Below, one piece after another: positions 5,853 through 13,212 of a stretch of DNA of 13,298 nucleotides. Each line of letters opens with the position of its first letter. The first letter of the stretch is position 1. Below the pieces are notes generated by a model. The model did not search any database, was not told the DNA's origin, and saw nothing but the letters and a program-made list of their open reading frames with translations. The DNA comes from Burkholderiales bacterium UBA4615 (lineage in GTDB: Bacteria > Pseudomonadota > Gammaproteobacteria > Burkholderiales > Burkholderiaceae_E), in contig DGIT01000023.1 in the NCBI GenBank assembly GCA_002386465.1, forward strand, positions 1 through 13,298. The letters run 5' to 3'. The translations under genes were made by a program, and so were the position numbers.

Positions 5853-7112
5853 TTAGCCGGGGATACGCACCATCAGGCGGGTGATACCCCGCACGAAGGT
5901 CGACTTCACACGGACCGGATCCTCCAGCACCTCAATGGTAGGGAAGCGCTTGAGGATCTCCTGCCAAAGAATCTTGAGCTGCAGTTCAGCCAGCCGGTTG
6001 CCCACGCAACGGTGAATGCCAAATCCGAACGACAGATGCTGACGCGGGCGAGCGCGGTCGATGATGAACTCATTGGCGCGCTCAATGGCGGTGTCATCAC
6101 GGTTGCCCGACAGGAACCACATCACCACCTTGTCGCCCTTGCGAATCGACTTGCCGCCGAGTTCGTAGTCGGTCAGCGCAGTGCGGCGCATGTGGGCAAG
6201 CGGCGTTTGCCAGCGGATGATTTCCGGTACCAGTGAATCAACCAAAGCTGGCTGAGCCCTCAGCTTGGCCCATTGCACCGGGTCACGCGCCAGGGCAAGC
6301 AGTCCGCCGGTCATGGAATTGCGCGTGGTGTCATTGCCGCCCACGATCAGCAGCATGGTGTTGCCCATGAACTCAAGCGGCGACATGTTCCGCGTGGCCC
6401 CGCCATGCGCCAACATGGAAATCAGATCGTTGCGCAGCGGCGCGTTCACCCGCTCGTTCCACAGTTGCGAGAAGTACTGAAACATCTCGCCCAGTTCCTG
6501 CGCGCGTTGCTCCATGCTCTGCACCACGCTGGTATCGACTGCGGGGTTGGCTGTGGCCACATCCGACCAGCGAGTGAGTTTGTGGCGCTCCTCCAGCGGA
6601 AAGTCAAAGAGCGTGGCCAGCATCAGCGTGGTGAGTTCGATCGACACATGCTGCGCCCAGTTGAAGGGCTCGTTGCGCGGCAAGCCATCGAGCACCTTGG
6701 CCGTGCGCTCGCGGATCAGTCCTTCCATGTTCGCCAGGTTGGCCGGTGCCACGATCGGGCTGACCGCCTTGCGCTGCTCATCATGCTTAGGCGGGTCCAT
6801 GGCAATGAACATCTGCAGACGTTCATTGACCGGCGCATCGCTGATCACGATGCCGCCCTGCGTCCAATCCGACGAAAACACCTGATGCTGGGTGTCCACT
6901 TTCATGATGTCCTGGTACCGGGTGATGGACCAGTAGGAGCCAAAGAGCTCGCTGTGCGCCAGATGCACCGGGTCGTCGCGCCGCAGCCGCTCGAAGTAAT
7001 GCCCCACGGTGTCATTGAAGAACAGCATGGGCTTGGCCGGATCGATCTGATCAATCGGCAGGCTGAAAGCCTCTTCGCGGGCGGCTTGCTGAAGGTCGGT
7101 CAGGGTGGTCAT
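5853..7112 (-). CDS. Cytochrome P450, CYP153-like
   Basis: Soluble bacterial P450 monooxygenase, 419 residues. It would need a ferredoxin and ferredoxin reductase, neither of which is nearby. The I-helix oxygen-activation motif is GGNDTT at 258-263, followed by RNSMTGG. The ExxR motif is E297-R300 (PEIIRW), followed by QTPLAHMRRTA. The heme loop FGFGIHRCVGNRLAE has the thiolate cysteine C369. The N-terminal ERLRRDDPVH and FGSYWSITRYQDIM also fit CYP153 proteins, known for terminal hydroxylation of alkanes, fatty acids and terpenes. Family assignment is from remembered motifs, so percent identity is not claimed. The ATG at 7112 has GGAG at 7124-7121, eight bases away. It is convergent with the amidohydrolase (46 bp between stops) and divergent from a glutathione S-transferase. 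Confidence 0.95.
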   Translation of the reverse strand: MTTLTDLQQAAREEAFSLPIDQIDPAKPMLFFNDTVGHYFERLRRDDPVHLAHSELFGSYWSITRYQDIMKVDTQHQVFSSDWTQGGIVISDAPVNERLQMFIAMDPPKHDEQRKAVSPIVAPANLANMEGLIRERTAKVLDGLPRNEPFNWAQHVSIELTTLMLATLFDFPLEERHKLTRWSDVATANPAVDTSVVQSMEQRAQELGEMFQYFSQLWNERVNAPLRNDLISMLAHGGATRNMSPLEFMGNTMLLIVGGNDTTRNSMTGGLLALARDPVQWAKLRAQPALVDSLVPEIIRWQTPLAHMRRTALTDYELGGKSIRKGDKVVMWFLSGNRDDTAIERANEFIIDRARPRQHLSFGFGIHRCVGNRLAELQLKILWQEILKRFPTIEVLEDPVRVKSTFVRGITRLMVRIPG

Positions 7113-7345
7113 GGTGGGGTCTCCGGTGCAATGGCGGCGCGCTCGTCCTGGCGGTGCGCCGTCGTCCTGGCATGTGTCCTTGAGGGCTCATCGTACCCGC
7201 ACCCGACCTGTGTCGTTGGCGTCCGAGGAGGCAAAGGCTGCTTTTCGAGGGGCTGCTGTTGCCCGCCCCCGAACTCTCGCCTTAAGCTGCGCCGATCCTG
7301 CGCACGCTCCTCACCAACCCACCCTGGCCTTCCAGACAGACCCAC
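7113..7345. promoter_or_regulatory. Divergent spacer between P450 (-) and GST (+) with a direct repeat
   Basis: These 233 bp should hold the promoters of both the P450 and the glutathione S-transferase. TCGTCCTGGC occurs at 7143-7152 and again at 7162-7171, 19 bp apart, about 30-60 bp upstream of the P450 start. It may be an operator. I see no clear sigma-70 promoter and no protein-like ORF. Confidence 0.45.
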
Positions 7346-8026
7346 ATGAAGCTTCATATCGGCAACAAAAACTATTCGTCGTGGTCCATGCGGCCCTGGG
7401 TGCTGATGCGTGGCACCGGTATTGCCTTCGAAGAAGTCATGGTGCGTTTCGACGGCTTCGCCCCAGACTCCCGGTTCAAGCAGACGATGGATGCGGTCAG
7501 CCCGACAGGCAAGGTGCCGCTTCTTGACGACGACGGACTGATGGTCTGGGATTCACTGGCCATCGCCGAATACCTGGCCGAGCGCTTTCCTGAAAAACAG
7601 CTGTGGCCCGCAGATCGCGCAGCGCGTGCGCGCGCACGCAGCGTCTGTGCCGAGATGCACAGCGGATTCGCCGCGCTGCGAAGCGCCTGCCCGATGAACA
7701 TTGAGGCGTCTTTGCCTGAGGCGGGCGCACTCGCACTGCGCGACCATCCCGCTGTGCGAACCGATCTGGCGCGGATCGCCCAGATGTGGAGCGCGTTGCT
7801 CGCCGAATACGGCGGGCCGATGTTATTCGGATCATTCAGCGTCGCCGACGCCTACTTTGCACCGGTGGTGATGCGGCTAAGAACCTATGCGCTACCGGTC
7901 CCTGCAGAGGTCGCCGCTTATATGCAGCGCCTGGTCGAACAGCCGGGCGTGCGCGCCTGGATCGAAGGCGCGCTGGCCGAGCAGGACTTTCGTGATTTCG
8001 AGGAGCCTTACCGCTTGCATCGGTGA
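7346..8026 (+). CDS. Glutathione S-transferase family protein
   Basis: Cytosolic GST fold protein, 226 residues. The N-terminal thioredoxin-like domain starts with NKNYSSWSMRPW (7-18). This serine-rich motif resembles the active-site motif of serine-type (zeta-like) GSTs, with S11, S12 and S14 as candidates for activating glutathione. SPTGKVPLL at 52-60 holds the cis-proline P58. WDSLAIAEYL at 68-77 contains the glutathione gamma-glutamyl contact S70. The helical C-terminal domain has FGSFSVADAYFAPVV, the typical N-capping box region. The ATG at 7346 lacks a strong Shine-Dalgarno sequence. It shares a divergent spacer with the P450 and is convergent with the GFA-like gene 49 bp away. It could conjugate, isomerise or protect against reactive products; the true reaction is unknown. 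Confidence 0.93.
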   Translation: MKLHIGNKNYSSWSMRPWVLMRGTGIAFEEVMVRFDGFAPDSRFKQTMDAVSPTGKVPLLDDDGLMVWDSLAIAEYLAERFPEKQLWPADRAARARARSVCAEMHSGFAALRSACPMNIEASLPEAGALALRDHPAVRTDLARIAQMWSALLAEYGGPMLFGSFSVADAYFAPVVMRLRTYALPVPAEVAAYMQRLVEQPGVRAWIEGALAEQDFRDFEEPYRLHR

Positions 8027-8075
8027 ACGCAGGGCTCGGCTCACCGGTTCAGGCGGCACGGCCCGTTTCAAGCCA

Positions 8076-8480
8076 TTAGCCAGGCCGTCGCTCGAAGGCA
8101 GGCAAATCCGCCGGGATGTGATGAAACGCCTGCTTGTCGATCGTGAAAATCGCAGCCTTAGGCTTGAAGATTGAGGGATCGTCGAAGGTGCCCACCTTCA
8201 GGATGATGGCCCCGGCACGCTTGGGTGATCGGGTGCCAATGGCGGTGCCGCAGGTGGGGCAGAACAGCCTCGTAACCGCGCTCTGAATGTCGGTGCGCGT
8301 AAAACTGCTGGGTGTGCCCTGGGTAAACCGAAAGCCGGTCTCTGGCATGACCATGATCACGTTCGGATTGCCGCCCGTGATGTACTGGCACTCCCGACAA
8401 TGGCACTGCAAAGCGGCCAACGGCTCGCCCTCAGCCACATATCGAATGCCCTTGCAGTAGCAGCCGCCTTCAATTTTCAT
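8076..8480 (-). CDS. GFA/CENP-V family zinc-binding protein
   Basis: Small protein, 134 residues, of the family named after glutathione-dependent formaldehyde-activating enzyme. The zinc-ligand cysteines are all present: GGCYCKG (C7, C9), CHCRECQ (C26, C28, C31) and CPTCGT (C74, C77). The usual C-terminal region (GTFDDPS, then IFTIDKQAFHHI) follows. A longer ATG at 8498 is in frame, but GGAG at 8492-8489 lies eight bases before the ATG at 8480, so the shorter start is preferred. It follows the cupin gene by 22 bp on the same strand and is surely co-transcribed. The formaldehyde-activating role is disputed in the family, so it should be described as a probable aldehyde or thiol-adduct-related zinc protein only. 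Confidence 0.92.
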   Translation of the reverse strand: MKIEGGCYCKGIRYVAEGEPLAALQCHCRECQYITGGNPNVIMVMPETGFRFTQGTPSSFTRTDIQSAVTRLFCPTCGTAIGTRSPKRAGAIILKVGTFDDPSIFKPKAAIFTIDKQAFHHIPADLPAFERRPG

Positions 8481-8502
8481 GATGTTCGCTCCAGTCATCC
8501 GC

Positions 8503-9285
8503 CTACGACGCTGCAGCCATTGCAGCGAGTGCCTCTCGTGCGGCCGGCGTGTGGTACACGTCTGCCTTCGGCGGGATCTGCATCAACAACACCTGCACAC
8601 CTGCCTTGCCCGCCTGAAGCTGCTGGGCCGGCTCATCCGCAGACACGAACATGGTTTCCCACTGATGCAGTGCCTGCCCGTTGTGCTGCAGTTCACCCGC
8701 AAGCACCATCAGAAATTGACCGCTGCTACCCGCCGGGTCCAGCGCCTGGGCGCTTGCGCCGGGCGGCACCTGCCAGACCTGGGCTGCGAGTTTGTCAGGC
8801 GCGGGCGCGATCAGATCGATGCAGCGCGGCGACGTGAGCGCCGCGATCGCCGCATCGTCCAGGGGCTGATAGGACTCGCTTGACTCCTGACGCTTCGGGC
8901 CACGGACCATGCGGTCGCGGTCCCTGGAGGCCATCATCGCGCCCTGCTCATGGACCGCACGGATGGTGAAGTACATGACACCCTCCGGGCCCGCAATGAT
9001 CGGGCCGTACCCGCTGTACGCACCCGCGTAATGCACCATGATCGGGCCGATGTGATGCTTGCCCATGGTCCCTGCCCCACCCACCACCACCTGGAACTGA
9101 TTTTCCCGGTGCCAATGCGTGGGCAGCACTTTGCCCGCACCTTGTTCGATCAGAAAGACCGTGGGAGACAGCAGCGGATCTTCCCCGCTCTCCATCCACT
9201 CACCCTTGTGGTACTCAAAACCATCGGGCAATTGCAGGAAGCGGCGGCGCATGTCGCCGTGTGCTCGGGTTCCTGTGACGATCAT
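8503..9285 (-). CDS. Double-cupin domain protein of unknown function
   Basis: 260-residue beta-barrel protein with two cupin halves. The first carries a metal-site motif THWHRENQFQVVVGG, with H57, H59 and probably Q63 or E61 as ligands. The region after it, including GPIMVHYAGAYSGYGP, is rich in glycine and aromatics. The second half (FLMVLAGELQHNGQALHQWETMF) looks like a cupin core without the histidine pair, so it may be structural. No signal peptide or membrane segment. A TTG at 9300 is in frame, but the ATG at 9285 has GGAG at 9296-9293 at seven bases and is preferred. It is the first gene of a unit with the GFA-like protein. It could be a small dioxygenase, isomerase or binding protein; I do not recognise a named family. 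Confidence 0.8.
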   Translation of the reverse strand: MIVTGTRAHGDMRRRFLQLPDGFEYHKGEWMESGEDPLLSPTVFLIEQGAGKVLPTHWHRENQFQVVVGGAGTMGKHHIGPIMVHYAGAYSGYGPIIAGPEGVMYFTIRAVHEQGAMMASRDRDRMVRGPKRQESSESYQPLDDAAIAALTSPRCIDLIAPAPDKLAAQVWQVPPGASAQALDPAGSSGQFLMVLAGELQHNGQALHQWETMFVSADEPAQQLQAGKAGVQVLLMQIPPKADVYHTPAAREALAAMAAAS

Positions 9286-9565
9286 CGTCTGTCTCCGCAA
9301 AGGTTTGGTTTCAAAGGGGTGCGCCCTGCGTTCGGCCGGGATTACGCTCCGCAGTTTAACTGTGCCGCGCGCAGGCGGTACGACTGATCATTCAGATACA
9401 GGTTCAAGCGTCACCCTTCACTCCTTCACGTGCGGTTCGTTTCAGTTCGCGCTGAGGAATATCTTGTGGTCGGTCACGGAGCTGCTTAAGCCCTCGGTAG
9501 TCGTCGCGAGCGGGCCCCCGGTTGCGATCAGCGTGCAGATAAGCTGGGCAAGCGCCTATCGTGCG
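9286..9565. other. Non-coding spacer between cupin and response regulator genes
   Basis: These 280 bp lie upstream of the leftward cupin/GFA unit and downstream of the response regulator. They should contain the cupin promoter and the end of the regulator transcript. I found no convincing terminator hairpin with a T-tract and no protein-like ORF; open frames crossing it read as shadows of the cupin and regulator genes. Confidence 0.5.
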
Positions 9566-10270
9566 TCAGCGGATCTCCAGCGGCACGCAGAGCTGGTAGC
9601 CCGAACCGCGCAGGGCCCTTAGGGCACCGCCAGCAAATCCGACCTGACCAAGCTTGCTGCGCAGACGAGTCATCCTGACAGCCAGGTTCGACTTGCTCGC
9701 ATCACTGACGTCCAGGCCCATGACCTCGATCAGTTGCCAGTGCTCCAGACGCCGTCCTGGCGCACGGGCCAGCGCCGACAGCAGCACAACATCAGCGGGA
9801 TTGAGCGCAGTGACTCCATGAGGCCCCCGCAGTTGTGACGTCAGCGAGTTGAGTTGCAGTGGATCCAAGGCATTGCTCGCGCTCTTCATCGAGTCAGACC
9901 GAATCGATCGACCTAAGGCTCGCACCGCAGCGAGAAGCTCGTCTTCGGCGACAGGCTTGGACAGGTACAGGTCAGCGCCCACGTCGTAGCCTCGCACCCG
10001 ATCATCCACCGCTGTGCGCGTGCTCATCATGATCACCCGCAGGCTTGGCTGTACACGTTTGAGTCGCACAGCCAAACTCAGGCCGTCCTCTCCCGGCAGG
10101 TTCAGGTCCAGGATCATCAGCTCGAAGATTTCGGTCAATGCTGCGTCGTTCAAATCCTCGGCGCATGAGAACCCTGTGGCCAGATGCCCGTGGCTCGCCA
10201 GCACTTCAATGAGCGACTCGAGCAGGTCGATGTTGTCTTCGACGATACCGATCTTGAGTTGAACGTCCAC
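9566..10270 (-). CDS. OmpR/PhoB-type response regulator
   Basis: Two-component transcriptional regulator, 234 residues. The receiver domain spans about residues 6-120, with acidic pocket E11 and D12, phosphoacceptor D55 in LILDLNLPGEDG, S83 in the switch strand (IMMSTRT) and K105 in LSKPV. The winged-helix DNA-binding domain spans about 140-230: NPADVVLLSAL aligns with the usual LTPxE start, SNLAVRMTRLRSKL forms the recognition helix region, and GSGYQL is the wing. The start is a GTG at 10270, supported by GGAGGG at 10283-10278 seven bases upstream. It follows the sensor kinase gene on the same strand by 135 bp and is very likely its partner. Target genes are unknown; autoregulation and control of the neighbouring dioxygenase or cupin genes are possible. 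Confidence 0.95.
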   Translation of the reverse strand: MDVQLKIGIVEDNIDLLESLIEVLASHGHLATGFSCAEDLNDAALTEIFELMILDLNLPGEDGLSLAVRLKRVQPSLRVIMMSTRTAVDDRVRGYDVGADLYLSKPVAEDELLAAVRALGRSIRSDSMKSASNALDPLQLNSLTSQLRGPHGVTALNPADVVLLSALARAPGRRLEHWQLIEVMGLDVSDASKSNLAVRMTRLRSKLGQVGFAGGALRALRGSGYQLCVPLEIR

Positions 10271-10277
10271 GATGAGA

Positions 10278-10283
10278 CCCTCC
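10278..10283 (-). promoter_or_regulatory. Ribosome binding site supporting a GTG start of the response regulator
   Basis: GGAGGG on the minus strand, seven bases before GTG at 10270-10268. There is no ATG in frame nearby, so this site decides the start. Confidence 0.75.
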
Positions 10284-10307
10284 GATCGTCGCGCCCTCCA
10301 GTGACAC

Positions 10308-10325
10308 CCTCGCCCTGCGGCGAGG
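10308..10325 (-). other. Stem-loop in the kinase-regulator spacer
   Basis: CCTCGCC at 10308-10314 pairs with GGCGAGG at 10319-10325 around a four-base loop. It lies 25 bases before the ribosome binding site of the response regulator. No T-run follows on the minus strand, so it may modulate, process or stabilise the message rather than end it. Confidence 0.45.
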
Positions 10326-10405
10326 CCTACCTACGAGAAGGCATGGCGACAAATCATGACGCTACCTCAGCGCCACGCAGAAAAGATTGCAGGGTATTTC
10401 AGGTC

Positions 10406-12340
10406 TCAGGCCGACTCCGCGGCTGGAAGCCACAGATCGAAGCACACCTGGTCACCCTGCGCATCACGAAGCGTCAGCATGCCGCCGCTGCGCTCGGCCA
10501 GTCGGCGTGACAGGTACAGACCCAGCCCGGAACCCGATTGCCGACGCGCCAGCGCTCCTCGATGGTACTTCTCAAAAACACGATCCGGATCGGGCCTTCC
10601 GGCAGCGCCCACCTGATTGGCGACTCGCAGCAGCACACCTTGCCTGCCACGCATCGCAGCCGACTCGACGCTGGCCTGCACGCGTGCCTCCAGGGGGCTG
10701 TACTTAAGCGCGTTTTCCAGCATGTTGCCGATGATCACCAGCAGCATCTGCCGATCAGCCAGGCACACCGGCAGTTCTGAAGCCACGCGACAGTCCACCC
10801 GATCGGCAAGCAATTGCGTGTTGAGCGCTTCAGCCAGGAGCTCGTCCATGGCTAAGGGCGCAATTCTCAGGAATGCGTCACGTCGACCATCCGCGTCGTC
10901 CACGAGTGCGGCCTGTTCGCAGCGGTCGATCACGTTGCGTATGTTGTCCACGGCCCTATGTGCCCGCTCGCGCATCGACGCACTGTTGCCCCGGTTGCCT
11001 AATGCCAGACTCACCACCGACAACGGCGTTTTCAGTTCGTGAGCGAGCATCGTCATCAGTTCGGCCTGCTCTGCCGCACGCTCGCGCTCAACTCGCGCTT
11101 CCTGCTGAGCTTGTCGGAAAGCAAGTGCAGATTGCAGGCGCCGGTGTCGCTCCTGACGAGCACGCAGCAGCAACAAACTTCCCAGCAGCACCGTACTGGC
11201 CAGGCCGTAGGCGATGAACCCGCTATAGGTCCAGACACCCGCAGGCAGCAAACCCAGTACGCGCAAGGACTGCGGTGTGGTGAGAGCAGCCATCGCCACA
11301 TAGACCACGACCAGATACACCCGCCACCAAGCGCTGCCCGAGCCGCCGCCCACAGCCAGGTCAGGGCGGGCTTGGCAGGCCACCAATACAAATAGGGGCA
11401 TGACAACCAGAACCGTCGACTGGGTGAGCATGAGCCCGGGGCGCACCTCGCCAGCGGCGACTAACATAAGCCCGGCCAATGCTGCGCCCGTCAGTAGTTT
11501 CAGCAGCCTGTTGCCGATCCTGCTGCCCCCCAGATCCGACAACAACCGTGAATGAAAAATCGCCGTGATCGCGGTGTGTACCGGGATCATCAACGAGGTG
11601 AGCCGATCGATGACGGCCGCAGTCAACCAATCCGGGCCAGCGAGCCTGAGTACGCCCATCAGCGTCAGGCTCAGCACCAAGGCAGAAAGCTGGTGTGCAA
11701 TGAACAAGCCCAGCACCGCATCGCGATGTTCCAGCCAGACAGCGAACGCCCATGCAATGACCATGCTGGTAAACACCAGATAGGCCAGTACGTGAATGAG
11801 CTGGTTGAAGGACACCTCGAGTGCGTCATCCCAGGTCAGCGCCTGCACGTAGATGCTATGGTTACTCGCAGTGCGCAGCCTCAACAGCACCTCGAAAGGT
11901 TGGGGCGCATCTTCGATGACCACGGCGTGGTAAATGAACCTGCTACCGGCCCTGCTGCGCTCGGTGGTGTCTCCCACCCTGACAGGTTCTTGTGCCAGCT
12001 GGTTGGTCCTGAAAACGATGATCTCGTCTAGGTGCACCGGGAGAATCCTCAGCACCAGGCGATGATCGGACGTGACGCCACCGGGGCCCGCTGCGGCAGG
12101 GTCAATTTTAAGGCGCAGCCACGTGGTCGATGCGGTGTAGCCGCGCGAAAGCGACCCACTGAAAGGTGTCCATTGGCCGGCAAGTGCTTCCCGCGGCGAA
12201 AGGGTGCCCTGCGGATCGTCGAGCCAGGTTCGCTCGACGATTGCATCGCGTAGTGCTTCGGGCGCTGCGTGCACAGCCAGCGGGGCACATAGGGTTACCA
12301 GCAGCCAGACGAACATCACTGCTTTGGCAACGTCATTCAT
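10406..12340 (-). CDS. 7TMR-DISM sensor histidine kinase
   Basis: Membrane sensor kinase of 644 residues. Residues 1-25 are a signal peptide ending in VHA. A periplasmic 7TMR-DISMED2-type sensing domain spans about 30-165 (SPREALAGQWTPF, then GYTASTTWLRLKI). Seven hydrophobic segments follow near 181-203, 207-230, 238-263, 279-297, 302-322, 338-361 and 370-394. A short coiled segment (about 395-428) leads to the HisKA dimerisation domain with MLAHELKTPLS, phosphoacceptor H434. The ATPase domain has the N-box NMLENALKYS (N543), VFEKYHRG at 588-594, and the G-box SGSGLGLYLS at 602-611. This is a complete, apparently active kinase. DISMED2 domains are thought to bind carbohydrate-like or other small ligands. 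It is followed by its response regulator and preceded at 47 bp by a dioxygenase gene. Confidence 0.95.
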   Translation of the reverse strand: MNDVAKAVMFVWLLVTLCAPLAVHAAPEALRDAIVERTWLDDPQGTLSPREALAGQWTPFSGSLSRGYTASTTWLRLKIDPAAAGPGGVTSDHRLVLRILPVHLDEIIVFRTNQLAQEPVRVGDTTERSRAGSRFIYHAVVIEDAPQPFEVLLRLRTASNHSIYVQALTWDDALEVSFNQLIHVLAYLVFTSMVIAWAFAVWLEHRDAVLGLFIAHQLSALVLSLTLMGVLRLAGPDWLTAAVIDRLTSLMIPVHTAITAIFHSRLLSDLGGSRIGNRLLKLLTGAALAGLMLVAAGEVRPGLMLTQSTVLVVMPLFVLVACQARPDLAVGGGSGSAWWRVYLVVVYVAMAALTTPQSLRVLGLLPAGVWTYSGFIAYGLASTVLLGSLLLLRARQERHRRLQSALAFRQAQQEARVERERAAEQAELMTMLAHELKTPLSVVSLALGNRGNSASMRERAHRAVDNIRNVIDRCEQAALVDDADGRRDAFLRIAPLAMDELLAEALNTQLLADRVDCRVASELPVCLADRQMLLVIIGNMLENALKYSPLEARVQASVESAAMRGRQGVLLRVANQVGAAGRPDPDRVFEKYHRGALARRQSGSGLGLYLSRRLAERSGGMLTLRDAQGDQVCFDLWLPAAESA

Positions 12341-12345
12341 GTTCC

Positions 12346-12362
12346 ATGGGGGTCACTCCCAT
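12346..12362 (-). promoter_or_regulatory. Small hairpin and tiny overlapping ORF at the kinase translation start
   Basis: ATGGG at 12346-12350 pairs with CCCAT at 12358-12362, five bases before the kinase ATG at 12340. The only GGGAG in the area lies inside this stem and is too far away to be an ideal ribosome binding site. An ATG at 12347 opens a four-codon frame (M-E-H-E-stop) that overlaps the kinase start. Kinase translation is therefore probably weak or coupled. Confidence 0.35.
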
Positions 12363-12387
12363 TAGTTCCGTACGGCTGACGGGGCGT

Positions 12388-13212
12388 CTATAGCCGCGCC
12401 GCCGTCTGTTGCGCTCCGAAGTACAGCACCTCACGCAAGGCATCCGAAGCGCGCTGATGAAATTCAACACCGACCGGGTCCAGATCACGGCGAGGCCGAG
12501 GTGCGTGGACGAAATAGCCGAATCGATCCTGCCCTCGCACAAGCGCTGCACAATCCCAGTTGCCGACGATCTGACGCGTGTCAGGCGCCAGAAAGTGCAT
12601 CGACACTCCCATGCGACGGTCAGTCGATCGATTCGGACCGGATCCGTGCGCGAGGCAGTAATTGTGGATGGACATCTGGCCGGCTCGCAGCGGCATGGTG
12701 ACCGCCCGGCTTCGATCCAGTTCCGTGATGCGCTGGCCCCGGGTGAGCATGTTGTTCTCGTCGTAGGTGTCTTCGTGGGGAAGCGTCTGGCCGAGATGCG
12801 TCCCCGGAATGACTGACATACAACCGGCCTCCTCGCTGGCATTAGACAATGCGAACCAGGCCGTGATCACACTCTGGCTCGACAAGCCCCAGTAGGTGTT
12901 GTCCTGATGCCAGTCCACGAAGCTGGCTGAACCGGCCTCCTTGATCCAGAAGATCGTGCTCCAACAAAGGATGTCGGGCCCGATGAGCTGTTCGATCGGG
13001 TCCAGCACACGCGGATCGCGGATGAGCTGATCAAGCCATGGAAAGAGCAGAAACGCACGGCTGCGCTGTGCTGGCTTCAGATGCCCGCCTTGGCTGGCTT
13101 CGAAGGCTTCCAGTGTGGCCCGAAGACGCAAGGCCTCTTCGGGTGGCATCACGTCGAGGCAAGGGATGAACCCTTGTTGGCGGTAGCGATCGACGGTGGC
13201 AGGATCGAGCAT
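12388..13212 (-). CDS. Phytanoyl-CoA dioxygenase (PhyH) family Fe(II)/2-oxoglutarate-dependent oxygenase
   Basis: Non-heme iron oxygenase, 274 residues, typical for PhyH-family proteins, which hydroxylate diverse small molecules using O2 and 2-oxoglutarate. The iron ligands are visible: H102 and D104 in WHQDNTYWG and the distal H189 in NYCLAHGSGPNRS. R199 or R200 in DRRMGVSMHFL is the probable 2-oxoglutarate anchor. CMSVIPGTHLGQ at 131-142 is another family hallmark. Because D104 is kept, it should be a hydroxylase and not a halogenase, which has Ala or Gly at this place. The ATG at 13212 has AAGGAG at 13227-13222, nine bases away. The sensor kinase starts 47 bp downstream on the same strand, so co-transcription is likely. 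Substrate unknown. Confidence 0.93.
   Translation of the reverse strand: MLDPATVDRYRQQGFIPCLDVMPPEEALRLRATLEAFEASQGGHLKPAQRSRAFLLFPWLDQLIRDPRVLDPIEQLIGPDILCWSTIFWIKEAGSASFVDWHQDNTYWGLSSQSVITAWFALSNASEEAGCMSVIPGTHLGQTLPHEDTYDENNMLTRGQRITELDRSRAVTMPLRAGQMSIHNYCLAHGSGPNRSTDRRMGVSMHFLAPDTRQIVGNWDCAALVRGQDRFGYFVHAPRPRRDLDPVGVEFHQRASDALREVLYFGAQQTAARL

Noticed and set aside
6273..7349. Long rightward open frame (358 codons) antisense to the P450
   Set aside because: It mirrors the P450 gene, is very rich in His, Arg and Gly as expected for antisense of GC-rich coding DNA, and has no family resemblance.
9413..9445. Motif TTCACGTGCGGTTC resembling a conserved stretch found near the end of group II introns
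   Set aside because: The bases around it do not continue the intron pattern, there is no domain V hairpin and no reverse transcriptase gene, so the match is probably chance.
9119..9622. Rightward open frame of 167 codons across the cupin upstream region and the end of the regulator gene
   Set aside because: It overlaps two well-supported minus-strand genes, its translation has no recognisable domain or balanced composition, and it lacks a ribosome binding site. It is a GC-rich shadow.
12388..13212. Non-heme halogenase instead of hydroxylase
   Set aside because: The HxD motif keeps its aspartate (H102, D104); halogenases of this fold have Ala or Gly there.
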